Origin: HyVt-443 sp964544655
GTDB taxonomy: Bacteria > Pseudomonadota > Gammaproteobacteria > Chromatiales > Chromatiaceae
Reading direction: 5' to 3'
DNA: 64,000 bases
Assembly: GCA_964544655.1 (NCBI GenBank)
Contig: CAZJCM010000009.1
Coordinates: 13,471-77,470 of the forward strand
Under the pieces are notes generated by a model. The model was not told the origin of the DNA. It was given only the letters and a program-made list of their open reading frames with translations, and ran no database searches. Position 1 is the stretch's first letter; the number at the start of each line of letters is the position of its first letter. This document shows, piece after piece, positions 33,400 to 42,438 of the stretch. A program made the translations under genes and the position numbers.

Positions 33400-35598
33400 T
33401 CAAGGCTGGCCCAGCAGCACGTAGATGGTGCTGTCCCCCTCTCCTGACAGACCCAGCGCGATGAAGAAAGGTCCGACGATACTGTCGGCGGCAAAGAAGA
33501 TGCTGCTGCCATAGCGTGTCTTCTCCTTGTTCAGACTGCCGTTTCTGAACGTATTCCACACCTTCCCTACTTCCAGGGACCCACCCAGATAGAGGCCGCT
33601 GCCCAATGGCGCCGGCAGTGAGGTGATTCGACGGTAATACATGAGATTGCCATAGGCCATATCGTTACCACGGAACTGTTCATTGGCATAACCGGAGAGT
33701 TTGAGAAAACCGCCAAGCGGGAACTGATCGTAATAGGGCATCCCCTGTCCCAGGCTGGTCCCGGCATTGATGGTGCCAACGAGGCTGTTTGGACCGATAC
33801 TGAAGGCCCCGTTCCAGCGACCGGACAATCTGACATACTCATCGTTGGCGCCAAATGAATTCAGCGGCATACGTGCGCGCAGGGCCAGCCGTTGTCCGCT
33901 GGTGGGGACATAGGGGCTATCCAGGGTGTCATAGATGAAACTGGCGCGAAGACCCGAATCGCCCTTGCGGCCATCGTCGAACAGAAAGGGGTCGCCGGTA
34001 TCCAGTCTGAAGTCAGTCTGGCCAAGATAGGTGCCCAGCCGGAGTTCGGATGCGGTGCCGAAGGTCGTGCCGATATCGATGCCGAGATGGCTGCGGCGGA
34101 TATCGAAGCGGGCGATGCGCCGCTGCCCCAGAAACAGGCTCAGAGGGGTCTCGGCGATATCCAGATAAACCGCAATGAAGCCGGCTCGGTCGAGCCTGAT
34201 CGGCTGGAAGAACTCGGTGAACAGGCGTGGTTCGTTGCCGATGTCCAGCTCTGTGAGCCACTCCGCCCCCAACTGGTTGACCCATGTCTGGTTGTAGATG
34301 GCCCGTGCGCCGAAACGGGTGTCACCCTGGTAATCGCTCATGAAGCCGAGCCCGAAACTGAGATATCCTGGGCCTATGGATCTCTCCAGGGCGTTTATTA
34401 TCAGCAGGTTTTTCTGATCTTGCCGGATGAGGCGGTAATTCAGTTGTTCGAAATCGGCCCGTCCGTAGAGCACATTGAGATCATTTTCCAGCGCCCGGCG
34501 ATCGAGCGGCTTGCCTTCGATTTGTTGCACGAGAGGCTTGAACAGTTCGTCGTTGACACGTGTAAGTCCGACGATCCTCACTTCATCCACTGGCTTCTCG
34601 GGCGCTGTTCCGTTGCTGAAGCGGGATGCCTTCCAGTTGCGGTAGGTTTCTTCATCCAGGCTGTAGCGGACCAACCGTGGCGCCATCCGGCGTGCCGCCT
34701 GTTCTCCAGCTGCGATGGCCTCGGCGGCGCGGGAGAAGTCGGCGGCGGTGATGTCACCAAGCAGGGGCGTGATGAGCACATCCTTCTGCTTATCGATCTC
34801 CGCCAGTGACCGTTCCACGTTCTGTTCCGTAAGGATGGCGATCATCTGTCCCGCCACCCCCACCAGCGTATCCAGCTGATCGCGCGGCAGATAGGTGGAG
34901 CCCAGGTTGACGGCGATGATCACATCAACGCCCAGGGTACGGGCGACGTCCACCGGGAGGTTGCGTACCAGGCCTCCGTCCACGTACAGAACATCATCCA
35001 GCTCCTGGGGGGCGAACAGGCCCGGCACCGACATGCTGGCGCGAAGGACCTGGCTGAGAGGGCCATGATCGAACACCTTGATATGGCCATTCTCCAGGTT
35101 GGTGGCGATGGCGCGGAAGGGTATCGGAAGCTGGTCGAAATGCTCGATGCCTTCGCTGTTGCGGATCAGATCGGCAATGAACAGCTGCACCTTCTGTCCG
35201 GCAATGGCTCCTTTGGCGAGGCGAAGTCCTCCGTCCCGAACGCCAAGGGTGAAGTCCCAGGTTGGACGCTCGGATGCCAGCTTTCTGCGCGCCGGCCATT
35301 GCGGCCGTGGCGGGTCATCGTTGAACAGCTCGTTCCAGTCAGCACCGGTAACACGTCGCTCTATCTCCGTCAGTGGCATTCCGCTGGCATAGGTGCCGCC
35401 GACCAGTGCACCCATGCTGGTGCCGGCGATGGCATGGATCGGGATTCGCAGCTCCTCCAGTACCTTGAGCACGCCGATGTGGGCGGAGCCGCGGGCACCT
35501 CCACCGCTGAGGACCAGTCCGATCCGGGGCTGTGCCGGAAGGGTTTGATGGAAGAGCGCGATGGTGATGAAAAGGATGGCGGAAAAGATCTGTTTCAT
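33400..35598 (-). CDS. Patatin-like phospholipase with BamA-like barrel (type Vd autotransporter, PlpD-like)
   Basis: A 732-residue outer-membrane protein. Signal peptide at 1-22; patatin domain about 25-310 with oxyanion loop SGGGARG, nucleophile S61 in GTSMG and catalytic D207 in DGGLVRNLP. A POTRA-like linker (VDEVRIVGLTRVNDELFKPL) follows at about 335-410, then a C-terminal beta-barrel of the BamA/TamA/bacterial-surface-antigen type ending in ..TIYVLLGQP. This order matches PlpD of Pseudomonas aeruginosa (type Vd secretion), in which the lipase passes through its own barrel. The ATG at 35598 begins the signal peptide; the longer frame upstream is rejected. Confidence 0.88.
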   Translation of the reverse strand: MKQIFSAILFITIALFHQTLPAQPRIGLVLSGGGARGSAHIGVLKVLEELRIPIHAIAGTSMGALVGGTYASGMPLTEIERRVTGADWNELFNDDPPRPQWPARRKLASERPTWDFTLGVRDGGLRLAKGAIAGQKVQLFIADLIRNSEGIEHFDQLPIPFRAIATNLENGHIKVFDHGPLSQVLRASMSVPGLFAPQELDDVLYVDGGLVRNLPVDVARTLGVDVIIAVNLGSTYLPRDQLDTLVGVAGQMIAILTEQNVERSLAEIDKQKDVLITPLLGDITAADFSRAAEAIAAGEQAARRMAPRLVRYSLDEETYRNWKASRFSNGTAPEKPVDEVRIVGLTRVNDELFKPLVQQIEGKPLDRRALENDLNVLYGRADFEQLNYRLIRQDQKNLLIINALERSIGPGYLSFGLGFMSDYQGDTRFGARAIYNQTWVNQLGAEWLTELDIGNEPRLFTEFFQPIRLDRAGFIAVYLDIAETPLSLFLGQRRIARFDIRRSHLGIDIGTTFGTASELRLGTYLGQTDFRLDTGDPFLFDDGRKGDSGLRASFIYDTLDSPYVPTSGQRLALRARMPLNSFGANDEYVRLSGRWNGAFSIGPNSLVGTINAGTSLGQGMPYYDQFPLGGFLKLSGYANEQFRGNDMAYGNLMYYRRITSLPAPLGSGLYLGGSLEVGKVWNTFRNGSLNKEKTRYGSSIFFAADSIVGPFFIALGLSGEGDSTIYVLLGQP

Positions 35599-35685
35599 GG
35601 TCTGCGGGCGGCGAGATGGCTGGCGGCGGGGGTTCTCTGCATGTAATATGCCCAGCCTGTTTTCTTTGCAGGGAAATTCCGTTCC

Positions 35686-36252
35686 ATGAGCATCAAATCG
35701 GACCACTGGATACGCCGCATGGCGGAGCAGCATAACATGATCGAGCCCTTCGTTTCCGGCCAGGTCCGGGAGCATGACGGGGAGCGGGTTATCTCCTATG
35801 GCACCTCCAGCTATGGCTACGATATCCGTTGTGCAAATGAATTCAAGATCTTCACCAACATCAATTCCGCTATCGTCGATCCGAAGAATTTCGATGCCAA
35901 CAGCTTTGTCGATGTAAAGTCGGATGTCTGCATCATTCCGCCCAACTCATTCGCTTTGGCGCGCACCGTGGAGTATCTGCGGATTCCGCGTAACGTCCTT
36001 ACCGTCTGCCTTGGCAAGTCCACCTACGCCCGTTGCGGGATCATCGTCAATGTCACCCCGTTGGAGCCGGAGTGGGAGGGCCATGTGACCCTGGAGTTCT
36101 CCAACACCACGCCATTACCGGCAAAGATCTACGCCAACGAAGGGGTGGCGCAGATTCTCTTTTTCGAATCGGATGAGGTGTGCGAGACCTCCTATCGGGA
36201 TCGGGGCGGGAAGTATCAGGGGCAGGAAGGGGTTACCTTGCCAAAGCCCTGA
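35686..36252 (+). CDS. dcd: dCTP deaminase
   Basis: A 188-residue enzyme that deaminates dCTP to dUTP in dTMP synthesis. The signature SYGTSSYGYDIRCANEFKIF, cut here, and CLGKSTYARCGIIVNVTPLEPEWEGH (key residues S, R, E of the active site in KSTYAR and LEPEWEG) are conserved. Length equals that of the family. Stands alone between a minus-strand patatin gene and a convergent DUF3108 gene (six-base gap). Confidence 0.95.
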   Translation: MSIKSDHWIRRMAEQHNMIEPFVSGQVREHDGERVISYGTSSYGYDIRCANEFKIFTNINSAIVDPKNFDANSFVDVKSDVCIIPPNSFALARTVEYLRIPRNVLTVCLGKSTYARCGIIVNVTPLEPEWEGHVTLEFSNTTPLPAKIYANEGVAQILFFESDEVCETSYRDRGGKYQGQEGVTLPKP

Positions 36253-36258
36253 GCGGGC

Positions 36259-37008
36259 TCAGGGCTGGTCATTCCGGTCATGCCAGCGGATACTGCGCAA
36301 CTCCATCAGAAACCGGCCATCCTTCTCCTGGCGTTCAATCCTTACCGGCAGGTAGCCCAAAGCAGGGGCCAGCCAGAGACTGGCCTGGGAGCGGCGGCCC
36401 TGCTTGCTGCGTAGCATGTGGATGGTGCTGAAACGGCCGGCGGGGGTTTCGAGTTCAGCCTCTCCCTGATGGGAGAATAGATACTGCTTCAGGTGGCCCC
36501 CATCCGCTACGGGAAAGCCGATCTCCCGCTCCCCTTCCGCCATCGCCCGCATCAGTGCCAGCTGTTGACTGAATTTGTCCTGGGTGCCGGGTTCGATCGC
36601 CATGATCCACTTTGATCTGCTGCTCCGGTTGATGACGCGCATCTGTTGCCAGTCGAAATGGAGTTGCACATGGCGTGGGTGCTCCGAGCCGTTGTGTTGA
36701 TAGCCGTAGTTGTCCGGGCGGACGCCCTGTTCGGTGATCTGCCCGTGACTGGTCTCGGTGATCTCGTCGTTACGCAGGACTGCGGTCAGTCCGACGGGCT
36801 GAGTGTGGGCGTGGTATTCATAGCGGCCATCGGGAAACAGGGTGAGCTGCACTTCTACCCGGGCAAATTCCAGGTAACCACGGCTCAGGCTGTAACTGGC
36901 GGTGAAAGGCCGCAACAGGGGGGCGCGCCCGGCCTCCGCCACTGCAATAGTGAGGACTATCAGCAGCGCGGCAGTGATCCTTCGGAGGATGTGCCAGCTG
37001 CCGGTCAT
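36259..37008 (-). CDS. DUF3108 domain-containing exported protein
   Basis: A 249-residue protein with a signal peptide or anchor (ITAALLIVLTIAVAEAG). The body FTASYSLSRGYLEFARVEVQ, the middle IEPGTQDKFSQQLALMRAMA and the end LGYLPVRIERQEKDG are the DUF3108 pattern of gammaproteobacteria. A beta-rich periplasmic fold is likely; function unknown. It overlaps purN by four bases (ATGA), a neighbourhood often seen (purM-purN-DUF3108), although no link with purine synthesis is known to me. Confidence 0.82.
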   Translation of the reverse strand: MTGSWHILRRITAALLIVLTIAVAEAGRAPLLRPFTASYSLSRGYLEFARVEVQLTLFPDGRYEYHAHTQPVGLTAVLRNDEITETSHGQITEQGVRPDNYGYQHNGSEHPRHVQLHFDWQQMRVINRSSRSKWIMAIEPGTQDKFSQQLALMRAMAEGEREIGFPVADGGHLKQYLFSHQGEAELETPAGRFSTIHMLRSKQGRRSQASLWLAPALGYLPVRIERQEKDGRFLMELRSIRWHDRNDQP

Positions 37009-37676
37009 TGTTCCGGCTGCTCTCCGGCCTCCATGATGACCGGTTGGTGGAGCGGCTCGCCGTCCAGGTAGGGCGTGCTGTCCTGCATTCTCAGGCGTCC
37101 TTCTGCGATCCAGCGAATCACCTCGGGGTAGATGACATGCTCCCGGGCAAGCACCCGGCGGGCCAGGCGGTCTGCATCGTCATCAGGCAGGACCGGTACC
37201 CTGGCCTGCAGCAGCAGTGGGCCTCCGTCCAGTTCATCGGTGACGAAATGGACGCTGGCGCCGTGTTCTGCATCGCCGGCGTCGAGGGCCTGCTGGTGGG
37301 TATGCAGCCCCGGATAACGGGGTAACAGCGAGGGGTGGATGTTCAGCATCCGGCCCTGGAAGCGGTGGACGAAGGCGGGGCTGAGGATGCGCATGAAGCC
37401 GGCCAGGATCACCAGTTCAGGATCGAAGGAGGACACCAGATCGGCCAGGGCCTGATCGTAGCGCTCTCGGTCGGGATACGCCTGGTGATCGAGCACTCGG
37501 GTCTCGATACCGGCCTGCTGTGCCCGCTGCAGGCCGTACGCGTCGGCCTGGTTGCTGATGACCGCCCGGATCTCGGCGGGTAGTTGCTGCTCCCGGATGG
37601 CATCTATGATCGCCTGCAGATTACTGCCGCTGCCGGAGATCAATACGACCAGGGGCAGCCGCCGAACCTCGCTCAT
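37005..37676 (-). CDS. purN: Phosphoribosylglycinamide formyltransferase
   Basis: A 223-residue GAR transformylase, third step of purine synthesis, using 10-formyl-THF. Visible motifs: VVLISGSGSNLQAIIDAI (phosphate loop), catalytic Asn in MLNIHPSLLPRYPGLHTHQQ, His of HPS, and Asp in VTDELDGGPLL. The ATG at 37676 overlaps the purM stop by four bases and is preferred to a longer frame. Slightly longer than E. coli PurN (212) at the C-terminus. Confidence 0.94.
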   Translation of the reverse strand: MSEVRRLPLVVLISGSGSNLQAIIDAIREQQLPAEIRAVISNQADAYGLQRAQQAGIETRVLDHQAYPDRERYDQALADLVSSFDPELVILAGFMRILSPAFVHRFQGRMLNIHPSLLPRYPGLHTHQQALDAGDAEHGASVHFVTDELDGGPLLLQARVPVLPDDDADRLARRVLAREHVIYPEVIRWIAEGRLRMQDSTPYLDGEPLHQPVIMEAGEQPEQ

Positions 37677-38740
37677 GAGGCCCCCCGGCCGCTGATCTCC
37701 ACCCGTGGAGGTTGATCGCTTGCCTCTATCCGGCCCAGGCGCCACACCTGCTCGCCCTCGCTGGAGAGCAGGCTCATGGCCCGCTCCGCCTCCTCTTCCG
37801 GGACGCAGACCACCATGCCGACACCGCAGTTGAAGGTGCGCAGCATCTCCGACTCAACCACATTACCCTGGGTCTGTAACCAGTCGAAGATGGCCGGCCG
37901 TTGCCAGCTGTCACCATCGATTATGGCCTTGGTGCCATGGGGCAGCACCCGTGGCAGGTTCTCCGGCAGGCCGCCGCCGGTGATGTGGGCCAGGGCGTGT
38001 ATCTCCACCGCTTGATGTAGTGCAAGCAGGGATTTGACATAGATCCGGGTCGGTGCCAGCAGCGCCTGGCCGAGGCTGGTGTCGCCCATCGGCTGCTGCA
38101 GATCGGCGCCACTCACCTCCAGGATCTTGCGGATCAGGGAGTAGCCATTGGAATGGGGGCCGGAGGAGGCCAGGCCCAATAGTGCATCACCGGGCTGTAC
38201 CTGGTCCGGCCCGATGAGGCGGGATTTTTCTGCGATGCCAACGCAGAAACCGGCCAGGTCGTAGTCCCCTTCGTCATAGATGCCGGGCATCTCTGCCGTT
38301 TCGCCGCCGGTCAGCGCTGCACCGGCCAGCTCGCAGCCACGGGCGATGCCGCGGATCACGTCGGTGGCGACCTCGACGTCCAGCTTGCCAGTGGCGTAAT
38401 AATCGAGGAAAAACAACGGCTCAGCGCCGGTGACGATGATGTCGTTGACGCACATGGCCACCAGGTCGATGCCGATGGTGTCATGCCGCTCCAGCATCAG
38501 TGCCAGTTTGAGCTTGGTGCCGACGCCATCGGTGCCTGAGACCAGCACCGGTTCCCGGTACCGATCCAGGGGGAGCTCGAACAGAGCGCCAAATCCGCCC
38601 AGGCCGGTCATTACGCCAGGGCGAAAGGTTTGCTTTACGATCGGCTTGATGCGTTCGATCAGACTGTTGCCGGCGTCTATGTCCACGCCGGAGTCCCGGT
38701 AACTGAGGGTTGGCCCTCCGGATGTATCGTTCTGATCCAC
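37673..38740 (-). CDS. purM: Phosphoribosylformylglycinamidine cyclo-ligase
   Basis: A 355-residue AIR synthetase (fifth step of purine synthesis). It has the usual N-terminus LSYRDSGVDIDAGNSLIERI, the glycine-rich GLGGFGALFELP, DGVGTKLKLA, and ALTGGETAEMPGIY motifs. First gene of purM-purN-DUF3108. The divergent spacer 38741-38943 separates it from the DUF2066 gene, the arrangement usual in gammaproteobacteria. Confidence 0.95.
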   Translation of the reverse strand: MDQNDTSGGPTLSYRDSGVDIDAGNSLIERIKPIVKQTFRPGVMTGLGGFGALFELPLDRYREPVLVSGTDGVGTKLKLALMLERHDTIGIDLVAMCVNDIIVTGAEPLFFLDYYATGKLDVEVATDVIRGIARGCELAGAALTGGETAEMPGIYDEGDYDLAGFCVGIAEKSRLIGPDQVQPGDALLGLASSGPHSNGYSLIRKILEVSGADLQQPMGDTSLGQALLAPTRIYVKSLLALHQAVEIHALAHITGGGLPENLPRVLPHGTKAIIDGDSWQRPAIFDWLQTQGNVVESEMLRTFNCGVGMVVCVPEEEAERAMSLLSSEGEQVWRLGRIEASDQPPRVEISGRGAS

Positions 38741-38943
38741 TGCTGGCTCCAGGATGGAAGAAATGGCTGGTCATTTTACCAATATCCAGCCGCGGGCGGC
38801 AGGGTTTTGCATAAATTAACCGCCGCCGGCGGTCTGCGAGCTTAGACAGGGAGCAGGCGGCAGGCTAGAATTGATCCCTGTTCTCGTGTTTCCGGGAATG
38901 TGACTCTATAGTTTGCTCCCCGCGCCAAGGATTTCAGATCTTC

Positions 38944-40071
38944 ATGACTGTTTCGTTGCCTCCATTGAACGGCATTCCGGCCATTCGTCTGGCCATCGCA
39001 GGCCTCTTTGTCATCGTCTCTTCGCTGCTGTGCGTGATGCCGGCCTGGGCGGCCCAGGTGGAGGGGCTGTATCAGGCAGAGGCGCCCGTTGCAGGAGTAG
39101 AGGCTGCGGCGCGCAACCGGGCCATTCGCAGTGCCTTGGAGAAGGTGCTGGTCAAAGTGACGGGAAACCCCGGTATCGCAGCATTGAAAGGGATTGGCAA
39201 CGAGCTGGATCAGGCGGCCAAATACGTGCAGCAGTACAGTTACCGGCTGCAGTCCATGCCGCCTGGTGCGCCGGCTGATGCCGAGCCGCAGCGCCTGCTG
39301 CGAGTGATCTTCGATGCAGCGGCGGTAGACCGTATGCTGCGCCAGCGTGGACTGCCGGTATGGAACGGGAATCGTCCGAGTATCCTGGTCTGGATGGGGT
39401 TGGAGCAGAAACGCAATCGGCGTCTGTTGCAGCCGGATCTGGACAACGGGTTGACTCAGGCGATCACCAGAGTGGCGGAAGAGCGGGGGCTTCCGGTGCT
39501 GTTTCCGCTGATGGATCTGGAGGACCAGGCGCGGTTGCAGGTCGCGGACTTGTGGGGGGGGTTCGAAAGCAATATCCGTGCTGCTTCGGAGCGCTATGGG
39601 CCGGACCTGATCCTTACCGGTCGTCTCTCCAGGGTCGCCAAAGAGGTCTGGCGGGGGCGCTGGCGCCTGTACCGGGGAGATGGCTTCAGTCAATGGGAAA
39701 ACGAGGCCGGCAGCAGTGGTGCCTTGGCGGCCGATGCCATGCAGCATGCAGCAGACTTGCTGGCCGAGCGCTTTGCCCCGGCGGGTGGCGATGGCGGTCT
39801 GTCATCGGTGCGCATTCGTGTGAGTGGGGTCCATGACCTGGAAACCTATGCCCGGGTCGGACAGCTGTTGGCAACATTGAGCAACTTGGAGCGGTTGGCT
39901 GTCGTCTACGTGGAGCCGAATGCAGTTACCTATGACCTGCATGGCAGAGGTGGTATGGCTGCCGTCGAACAGCGGCTGCTGGTGGGTGGCGTATTGATGC
40001 CAGACCAGGATGAACCGGCTGCCGATGGATATTTCACAGAGGCTGTGGATCTCTATTTCAAGGTTCGATGA
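38944..40071 (+). CDS. DUF2066 domain-containing exported protein
   Basis: A 375-residue protein with a signal sequence (LAIAGLFVIVSSLLCVMPAWA). The region GLYQAEAPVAGVEAAARNRAIR and KVLVKVTGNPGIA is the DUF2066 start; the second half DLILTGRLSRVAKEVWRGRW is also typical. Function unknown; probably periplasmic or lipid-anchored. It lies between purM and a CDP-alcohol phosphatidyltransferase with hda behind, the same synteny as in many gammaproteobacteria. Confidence 0.82.
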   Translation: MTVSLPPLNGIPAIRLAIAGLFVIVSSLLCVMPAWAAQVEGLYQAEAPVAGVEAAARNRAIRSALEKVLVKVTGNPGIAALKGIGNELDQAAKYVQQYSYRLQSMPPGAPADAEPQRLLRVIFDAAAVDRMLRQRGLPVWNGNRPSILVWMGLEQKRNRRLLQPDLDNGLTQAITRVAEERGLPVLFPLMDLEDQARLQVADLWGGFESNIRAASERYGPDLILTGRLSRVAKEVWRGRWRLYRGDGFSQWENEAGSSGALAADAMQHAADLLAERFAPAGGDGGLSSVRIRVSGVHDLETYARVGQLLATLSNLERLAVVYVEPNAVTYDLHGRGGMAAVEQRLLVGGVLMPDQDEPAADGYFTEAVDLYFKVR

Positions 40072-40095
40072 AACAGCACACCGCCGGGTGGAGGC

Positions 40096-40656
40096 ATGAA
40101 AAGAGAAGACATCCCGAATCTGATCAGTGTATTACGGATATTCCTCTCCATTCCGGTGGTATGGCTGCTGCTGGAGCAGCGTTTCGACATTGCCTTGATC
40201 CTGTTCGCCATCGCCGGCATTTCCGATGGGCTGGATGGATACCTGGCCAAGCACTATGGTTGGCAGAGTCGTTTGGGCGGGCTGCTGGATCCGCTGGCAG
40301 ACAAGGTGCTCCTGGTCTCCAGCTATCTGTCACTGGCGTTACTCGGGCTGATTCCTGTGTTGTTGATGCTGTTGGTGATCCTGCGTGATCTGATCATCGT
40401 CACCGGTGCCCTGGTCTATAACTTCCGTATTCGTGAACTGGAGGCGTCTCCCAGCCTGATCAGCAAGTTCAACACGCTGGCGCAGATCCTGCTGGTGCTG
40501 GCGGTGGTGCTGGACCGGGGGCTGGTGGCGTTGCCAGCTGCATTGCTGCAGGGGCTGATCTGGCTGGTGTTCGCCACCACTATCACCAGCGGCGTGAACT
40601 ACGTCTGGGTCTGGAGCCGCCGGGCAGCAGACTACGGAGATCGGGGTGGGCGGTGA
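40096..40656 (+). CDS. CDP-alcohol phosphatidyltransferase family protein (PgsA-like)
   Basis: A 186-residue membrane enzyme with about five helices. The CDP-OH-P motif is DGLDGYLAKHYGWQSRLGG followed by LLDPLADKVLLV, with all four metal-binding Asp present; the usual AR is AK here. It transfers a phosphatidyl group from CDP-diacylglycerol to an alcohol, probably glycerol-3-phosphate. A cardiolipin-synthase-like role of the eukaryotic type cannot be excluded. Its last 25 bases overlap the convergent hda end. Confidence 0.8.
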   Translation: MKREDIPNLISVLRIFLSIPVVWLLLEQRFDIALILFAIAGISDGLDGYLAKHYGWQSRLGGLLDPLADKVLLVSSYLSLALLGLIPVLLMLLVILRDLIIVTGALVYNFRIRELEASPSLISKFNTLAQILLVLAVVLDRGLVALPAALLQGLIWLVFATTITSGVNYVWVWSRRAADYGDRGGR

Positions 40657-41348
40657 ATGCCCTCGATCACGCTTTTGACGAACGGGATTGTGAGCCGGCG
40701 TTGGGCCGCCAGGGAGGCGCTGTCGAGTTGTTGCACGATCTCTAACAGGGAGCGCGGATCCCGCGGGGCGTGGCGCAGGATATAGTTGGCCGACTCCCGG
40801 GGCAGCGTCATTCCCCGCTTGCGGGCGCTGTGGGTCAACAGTGCATGTCGGCCTTCGTCATCCAGCGGATGCAGCTGATAACAGAGGCCCCAGCCCAGTC
40901 GGGAGCGCAGGTCCGGCAGTTGCAGCTGCAGCCTTGCCGGTGGCAGATCGGCGCTTACCATCAGTCCTGCTGCGCGGTCACGCAGCTGATTGAACAGCAG
41001 GAACAGGGCCTCCTCCCACTCCTCATCTCCGGCCACAGCCTGCAGATCATCGAGACATACGAGGTCCATGTCGCCCAGTGCTTCCAAGGCGGACGGGGTG
41101 ATGTCTGTAAGGGTTCCCAGTGGCAGGTAGATGACGCTGCAGCCACTGGCTGACGCCTGCTGGCAGGCCGCCTGTAACAGGTGGCTCTTGCCGGTGCCAC
41201 TTGCGCCCCAGAGATAGAACAGGGGCTCCCCCTTGCCGCTGGCGCCGGCCCGCAGCTGGTCGACCAGCTGTTCGTTGCCCCGGGTGATGAAGGCGTCGAA
41301 ACTGGCGCTTTCCCGCAGTTCGATGCCAAGGGGGAGCTGCCTGCTCAT
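40632..41348 (-). CDS. hda: DnaA regulatory inactivator Hda
   Basis: A 238-residue AAA+ protein homologous to the ATPase domain of DnaA. The N-terminal clamp-binding motif QLPLGI is present, then Walker A GASGTGKSHLLQAA, a Walker B-like VCLDDLQAVAG, and the sensor 2 region near HAPRDPRSLLEI. With the DNA-loaded beta clamp it stimulates ATP hydrolysis by DnaA and so limits initiation. The ATG at 41348 overlaps the stop of the upstream wrbA-like gene by four bases. Confidence 0.92.
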   Translation of the reverse strand: MSRQLPLGIELRESASFDAFITRGNEQLVDQLRAGASGKGEPLFYLWGASGTGKSHLLQAACQQASASGCSVIYLPLGTLTDITPSALEALGDMDLVCLDDLQAVAGDEEWEEALFLLFNQLRDRAAGLMVSADLPPARLQLQLPDLRSRLGWGLCYQLHPLDDEGRHALLTHSARKRGMTLPRESANYILRHAPRDPRSLLEIVQQLDSASLAAQRRLTIPFVKSVIEGIHRPPRSP

Positions 41349-41944
41349 CCGTCGTTGGAAAGTGTGCTGGCGGTGGTGGCCAGGCGCCGTCCCAGGGCTT
41401 GGCACAGGCGCCGCTCCTCGTCGCTCAAAGGCAGCTTGCTGTCGCTGCCTGCCAGATGGCTGGGACCGTAAGGGGTGCCACCGGTGGTGGTGTGCAGCAG
41501 ATCGGTTTCACTGTAGGGCAGGCCCATCACCATCATGCCGTGGTGCAGTAGTGGCAGCAGCATGGACAGCAGGGTGCTTTCCTGCCCGCCGTGCAGGCTG
41601 GAGCTGGAGGTGAAGACGGCTGCCGGCTTGCCGATCAGGGCGCCGCTGATCCAGAGGGGGCTGGTGCTGTCGATGAACGCCTTCATCGCGCCGGCCATGT
41701 TGCCGAAGCGGGTGGGGCTGCCCAGGGCCAGGCCGACGCACGTCTTCAGGTCGTCCAGGTCGGCGTAGGGGGCCCCCTGGTCAGGCACCGCCGGGGCCGT
41801 CGCCTCACACACTGCGGAGACCTCGGGCACGGTGCGCAGACGGGCCTCGATGCCAGGGATCTCCTCCACACCGCGGGCGATCTGACGAGCCATTTCCGCG
41901 GTGGCGCCATAGCGGCTGTAGTAGAGAATGAGGATATGGCTCAT
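41345..41944 (-). CDS. WrbA-family NAD(P)H:quinone oxidoreductase (flavodoxin fold)
   Basis: A 199-residue flavoprotein of the WrbA group. The phosphate-binding loop is YYSRYGATAEMA; the second flavin contact is LGSPTRFGNMAGAMKAFID, and HGGQESTLLSMLLPLLHHGM carries the WrbA pattern. It would reduce quinones by two electrons using FMN, lowering oxidative stress. It lies between hda and an ArsC-like gene with four-base overlaps on both sides, so the three are one unit. Confidence 0.85.
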   Translation of the reverse strand: MSHILILYYSRYGATAEMARQIARGVEEIPGIEARLRTVPEVSAVCEATAPAVPDQGAPYADLDDLKTCVGLALGSPTRFGNMAGAMKAFIDSTSPLWISGALIGKPAAVFTSSSSLHGGQESTLLSMLLPLLHHGMMVMGLPYSETDLLHTTTGGTPYGPSHLAGSDSKLPLSDEERRLCQALGRRLATTASTLSNDG

Positions 41945-42294
41945 GAGACGATATCCAGCACCTGTTCCGGGGGCCGGCCGAGGGCGGCCTTGCCATCATC
42001 GGTGAGTACAATGGGGCGTTCGATCAGCCGCGGATGATCGATCATCGCCTGAATCAACTGGCCGCGGGTCAGGTTCGGGTCATCCAGGCCGGCTTCCTTG
42101 TACTCCTTCTCCTTCTTTCTCATCAGATCACGGGGCTCCATGCCAAGCAGATCTAGGATTCGTTCCAGTTCCGCCTTGTCCGGGGGGGTATCCAGATACT
42201 TGATGATCTGTGGCTGGATGCCTTTCTGTTCCAGCAGCTGCAGGGTCTGGCGGGACTTGCTGCAGCGGGGGTTGTGGTAGATTTTTACGCTCAT
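41941..42294 (-). CDS. ArsC-family (YfgD-like) glutaredoxin-fold reductase
   Basis: A 117-residue protein of the ArsC/Spx-like family. The nucleophilic cysteine is C11 in YHNPRCSKSRQTLQLLE, and PRLIERPIVLTDDG is the conserved substrate-loop region with arginines. E. coli YfgD, also next to hda, is the closest relative I recall; arsenate reduction is annotated for this group but not always shown. No arsenite efflux gene is nearby, so a different redox role is possible. Confidence 0.82.
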   Translation of the reverse strand: MSVKIYHNPRCSKSRQTLQLLEQKGIQPQIIKYLDTPPDKAELERILDLLGMEPRDLMRKKEKEYKEAGLDDPNLTRGQLIQAMIDHPRLIERPIVLTDDGKAALGRPPEQVLDIVS

Positions 42295-42438
42295 GGGGTG
42301 GTGATGCTCCTGGCTCCTGGGGGTTTGGCTGTTGGCCTGCTATTGTATCGAACCGGCGCGGAGAAAAAACAGCCGGATTGGTGTCATAACAAGGGGCGCA
42401 CCGTTGAATTCTGAGACAGGCTGCCAATAGGAGGAAAA

